Below are positions 63,275-64,000 of a DNA stretch of 64,000 nucleotides, piece after piece. Below the pieces are notes generated by a model. That model searched no databases, was not told where the DNA came from, and was given only the letters and a program-made list of their open reading frames with translations. The number at the start of each line of letters is the position of its first letter. Position 1 is the first letter of the stretch. Both the position numbers and the translations under genes were made by a program. This stretch comes from CAWIJJ01 sp963836405 (lineage in GTDB: Bacteria > Acidobacteriota > Terriglobia > Bryobacterales > Bryobacteraceae). The stretch covers positions 248,001 through 312,000 of the forward strand of contig CAWIJL010000017.1 in NCBI GenBank assembly GCA_963836405.1, in the 5' to 3' direction.

Positions 63275-64000
63275 TCAGGGACAGCACAGTCGTGGAGACC
63301 CGGATGCAGTTTTCTCCGCTTGGTCCGCTGCTCCAGTGCTTGGGGAAATGGCGGACGTGCCGACTACAACAGTCCTCACGAAGCCATCACGGAACGACCA
63401 CCATCCTCGCCACCGTCCGGAATCTCGCGAGCACGCCACCAGCGGCGACCAGCGACCCTCAGGTGTGCCGGCAACGCTCGATGCGTCAACATCCACGCTC
63501 CGGGTGTCCAGCCGGAGCCCCACCCCCATGGCCTTCAGCGTGCTCTCCTTGGCACTCCACAGCAGCGTTGAAACCAGCGCTCTTCCGGACTCGCACGTCT
63601 CCTCAACCAAGCCCTGTTCGCGGTTGGTGAAGTAATCGGCAAGGAACGAAGCGGCGCGGGTCTGGATTTGTTCCAGGTCGCACCCGAGCCGGATGGCGGA
63701 CGACGTCAGCGCGCAGAGCGCCGACCCCGAGCTGTGGCTGATCGAGATCGAGGGCAGAGCTCCCCCGCCTGCGAACACCGCTACGGGCGCGCCGCCCGGC
63801 TCGCTCTCGATACGAATCGCGGCCAGTGAGCCGGTGTGGGGCGGCACGCCCATGTACCGCGCGATGAGCTTCTTTGCCGTCCATCGCCCCAGCCGCCAGT
63901 CGCACCGCCGCTTTTCGAATCGCAAGGTGCTCTGCACTTTCAGTTCGCAGGCGTCGAGCCAATCGTCACCGGGCGTCACGTCCCCGGTCGTCTGCTCCAG
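63275..64000 (-). CDS. 4'-phosphopantetheinyl transferase (Sfp type), 5' end possibly cut by the window
   Basis: Transfers phosphopantetheine to carrier proteins. Motifs: R-L-G-R-W-T-A-K-K, I-S-I-S-H-S-S-G, G-C-D-L-E-Q-I (magnesium) and W-S-A-K-E-S-T-L-K-A-M-G. A GTG at 63979 would give 234 residues, but the frame is open to the edge (reading L-E-Q-T-T-G-D just upstream), and family members usually have ~20 more N-terminal residues, so the true start is probably outside. The tail of ~20 residues is less conserved. Confidence 0.85.
   Translation of the reverse strand: MEQTTGDVTPGDDWLDACELKVQSTLRFEKRRCDWRLGRWTAKKLIARYMGVPPHTGSLAAIRIESEPGGAPVAVFAGGGALPSISISHSSGSALCALTSSAIRLGCDLEQIQTRAASFLADYFTNREQGLVEETCESGRALVSTLLWSAKESTLKAMGVGLRLDTRSVDVDASSVAGTPEGRWSPLVACSRDSGRWRGWWSFRDGFVRTVVVGTSAISPSTGAADQAEKTASGSPRLCCP

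Overview
This GC-rich window looks like chromosome of a soil acidobacterium of the Solibacter/Bryobacter type. This is inferred from gene content: Tat- or Sec-exported sulfatases, two tandem ~1000-aa sortilin-like (VPS10/BNR) propeller proteins, MacB-type permeases, GH43/GH5/GH2/GH109 enzymes, and a PadR regulator paired with an EF-hand membrane protein whose N-terminus resembles acidobacterial PadR-linked membrane proteins. No rRNA, tRNA, CRISPR array or insertion sequence was found.

Layout. 1-3.7 kb: start of a lipoprotein and dnaE. 3.8-6.5 kb: GH43 and a sulfatase, divergent. 6.7-10.4 kb: DEAD-box RNA helicase, cobalamin-type radical SAM enzyme, RraA-like protein. 10.4-15.2 kb: divergent GH5 and GH2 enzymes around a small palindrome. 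15.3-16.7 kb: padR and EF-hand gene, plus a HicB remnant. 16.9-24.6 kb: sulfatase and two sortilin-like proteins. 24.7-27.2 kb: two MacB/FtsX permeases. 27.4-33.5 kb: nitrogen region with two small membrane proteins, a badly frameshifted ammonium transporter, a helical membrane-anchored protein, an intact ammonium transporter with a long structured leader, a cation/proton antiporter and a PII protein; a GAF-ANTAR protein follows at 37 kb. 38-42.3 kb: galactokinase-like gene, sodium/solute symporter and GH109 glycosidase in one operon, suggesting release, uptake and phosphorylation of an amino sugar. 42.3-44.8 kb: YVTN propeller, a sulfatase-fold protein lacking its catalytic residues, and a monohaem cytochrome. 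44.9-51.8 kb: a seven-gene operon of DUF507, stressosome proteins RsbR, RsbS and RsbT, a phosphatase and two hybrid histidine kinases. 52-59.5 kb: a Crp/Fnr regulator, then a housekeeping operon (uracil-DNA glycosylase, coaBC, rpoZ, gmk, yicC, msbA-like, glycosyltransferase 9, Trm112-like). 59.6-63 kb: a DprA-like protein and a RecQ helicase fused to a ComFC-like phosphoribosyltransferase. The right edge holds a phosphopantetheinyl transferase.

Sequence quality matters here. Many genes (dnaE, GH2, EF-hand, sortilin 1, both hybrid kinases, probably the phosphatase, and above all 27.4-30.1 kb) are split by one- or two-base indels although the protein reads well in each frame. Several lie in short G runs. 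I treat most as consensus errors and give reconstructed gene limits; the dense cluster at 27.4-30.1 kb deserves checking.

The most interesting candidate is the dprA/recQ-comFC pair, which brings together the three activities (helicase, phosphoribosyltransferase, DprA) that cooperate in natural transformation and may be a DNA-handling or defence module. Next are the stressosome operon wired to histidine kinases and the sulfatase pseudoenzyme.
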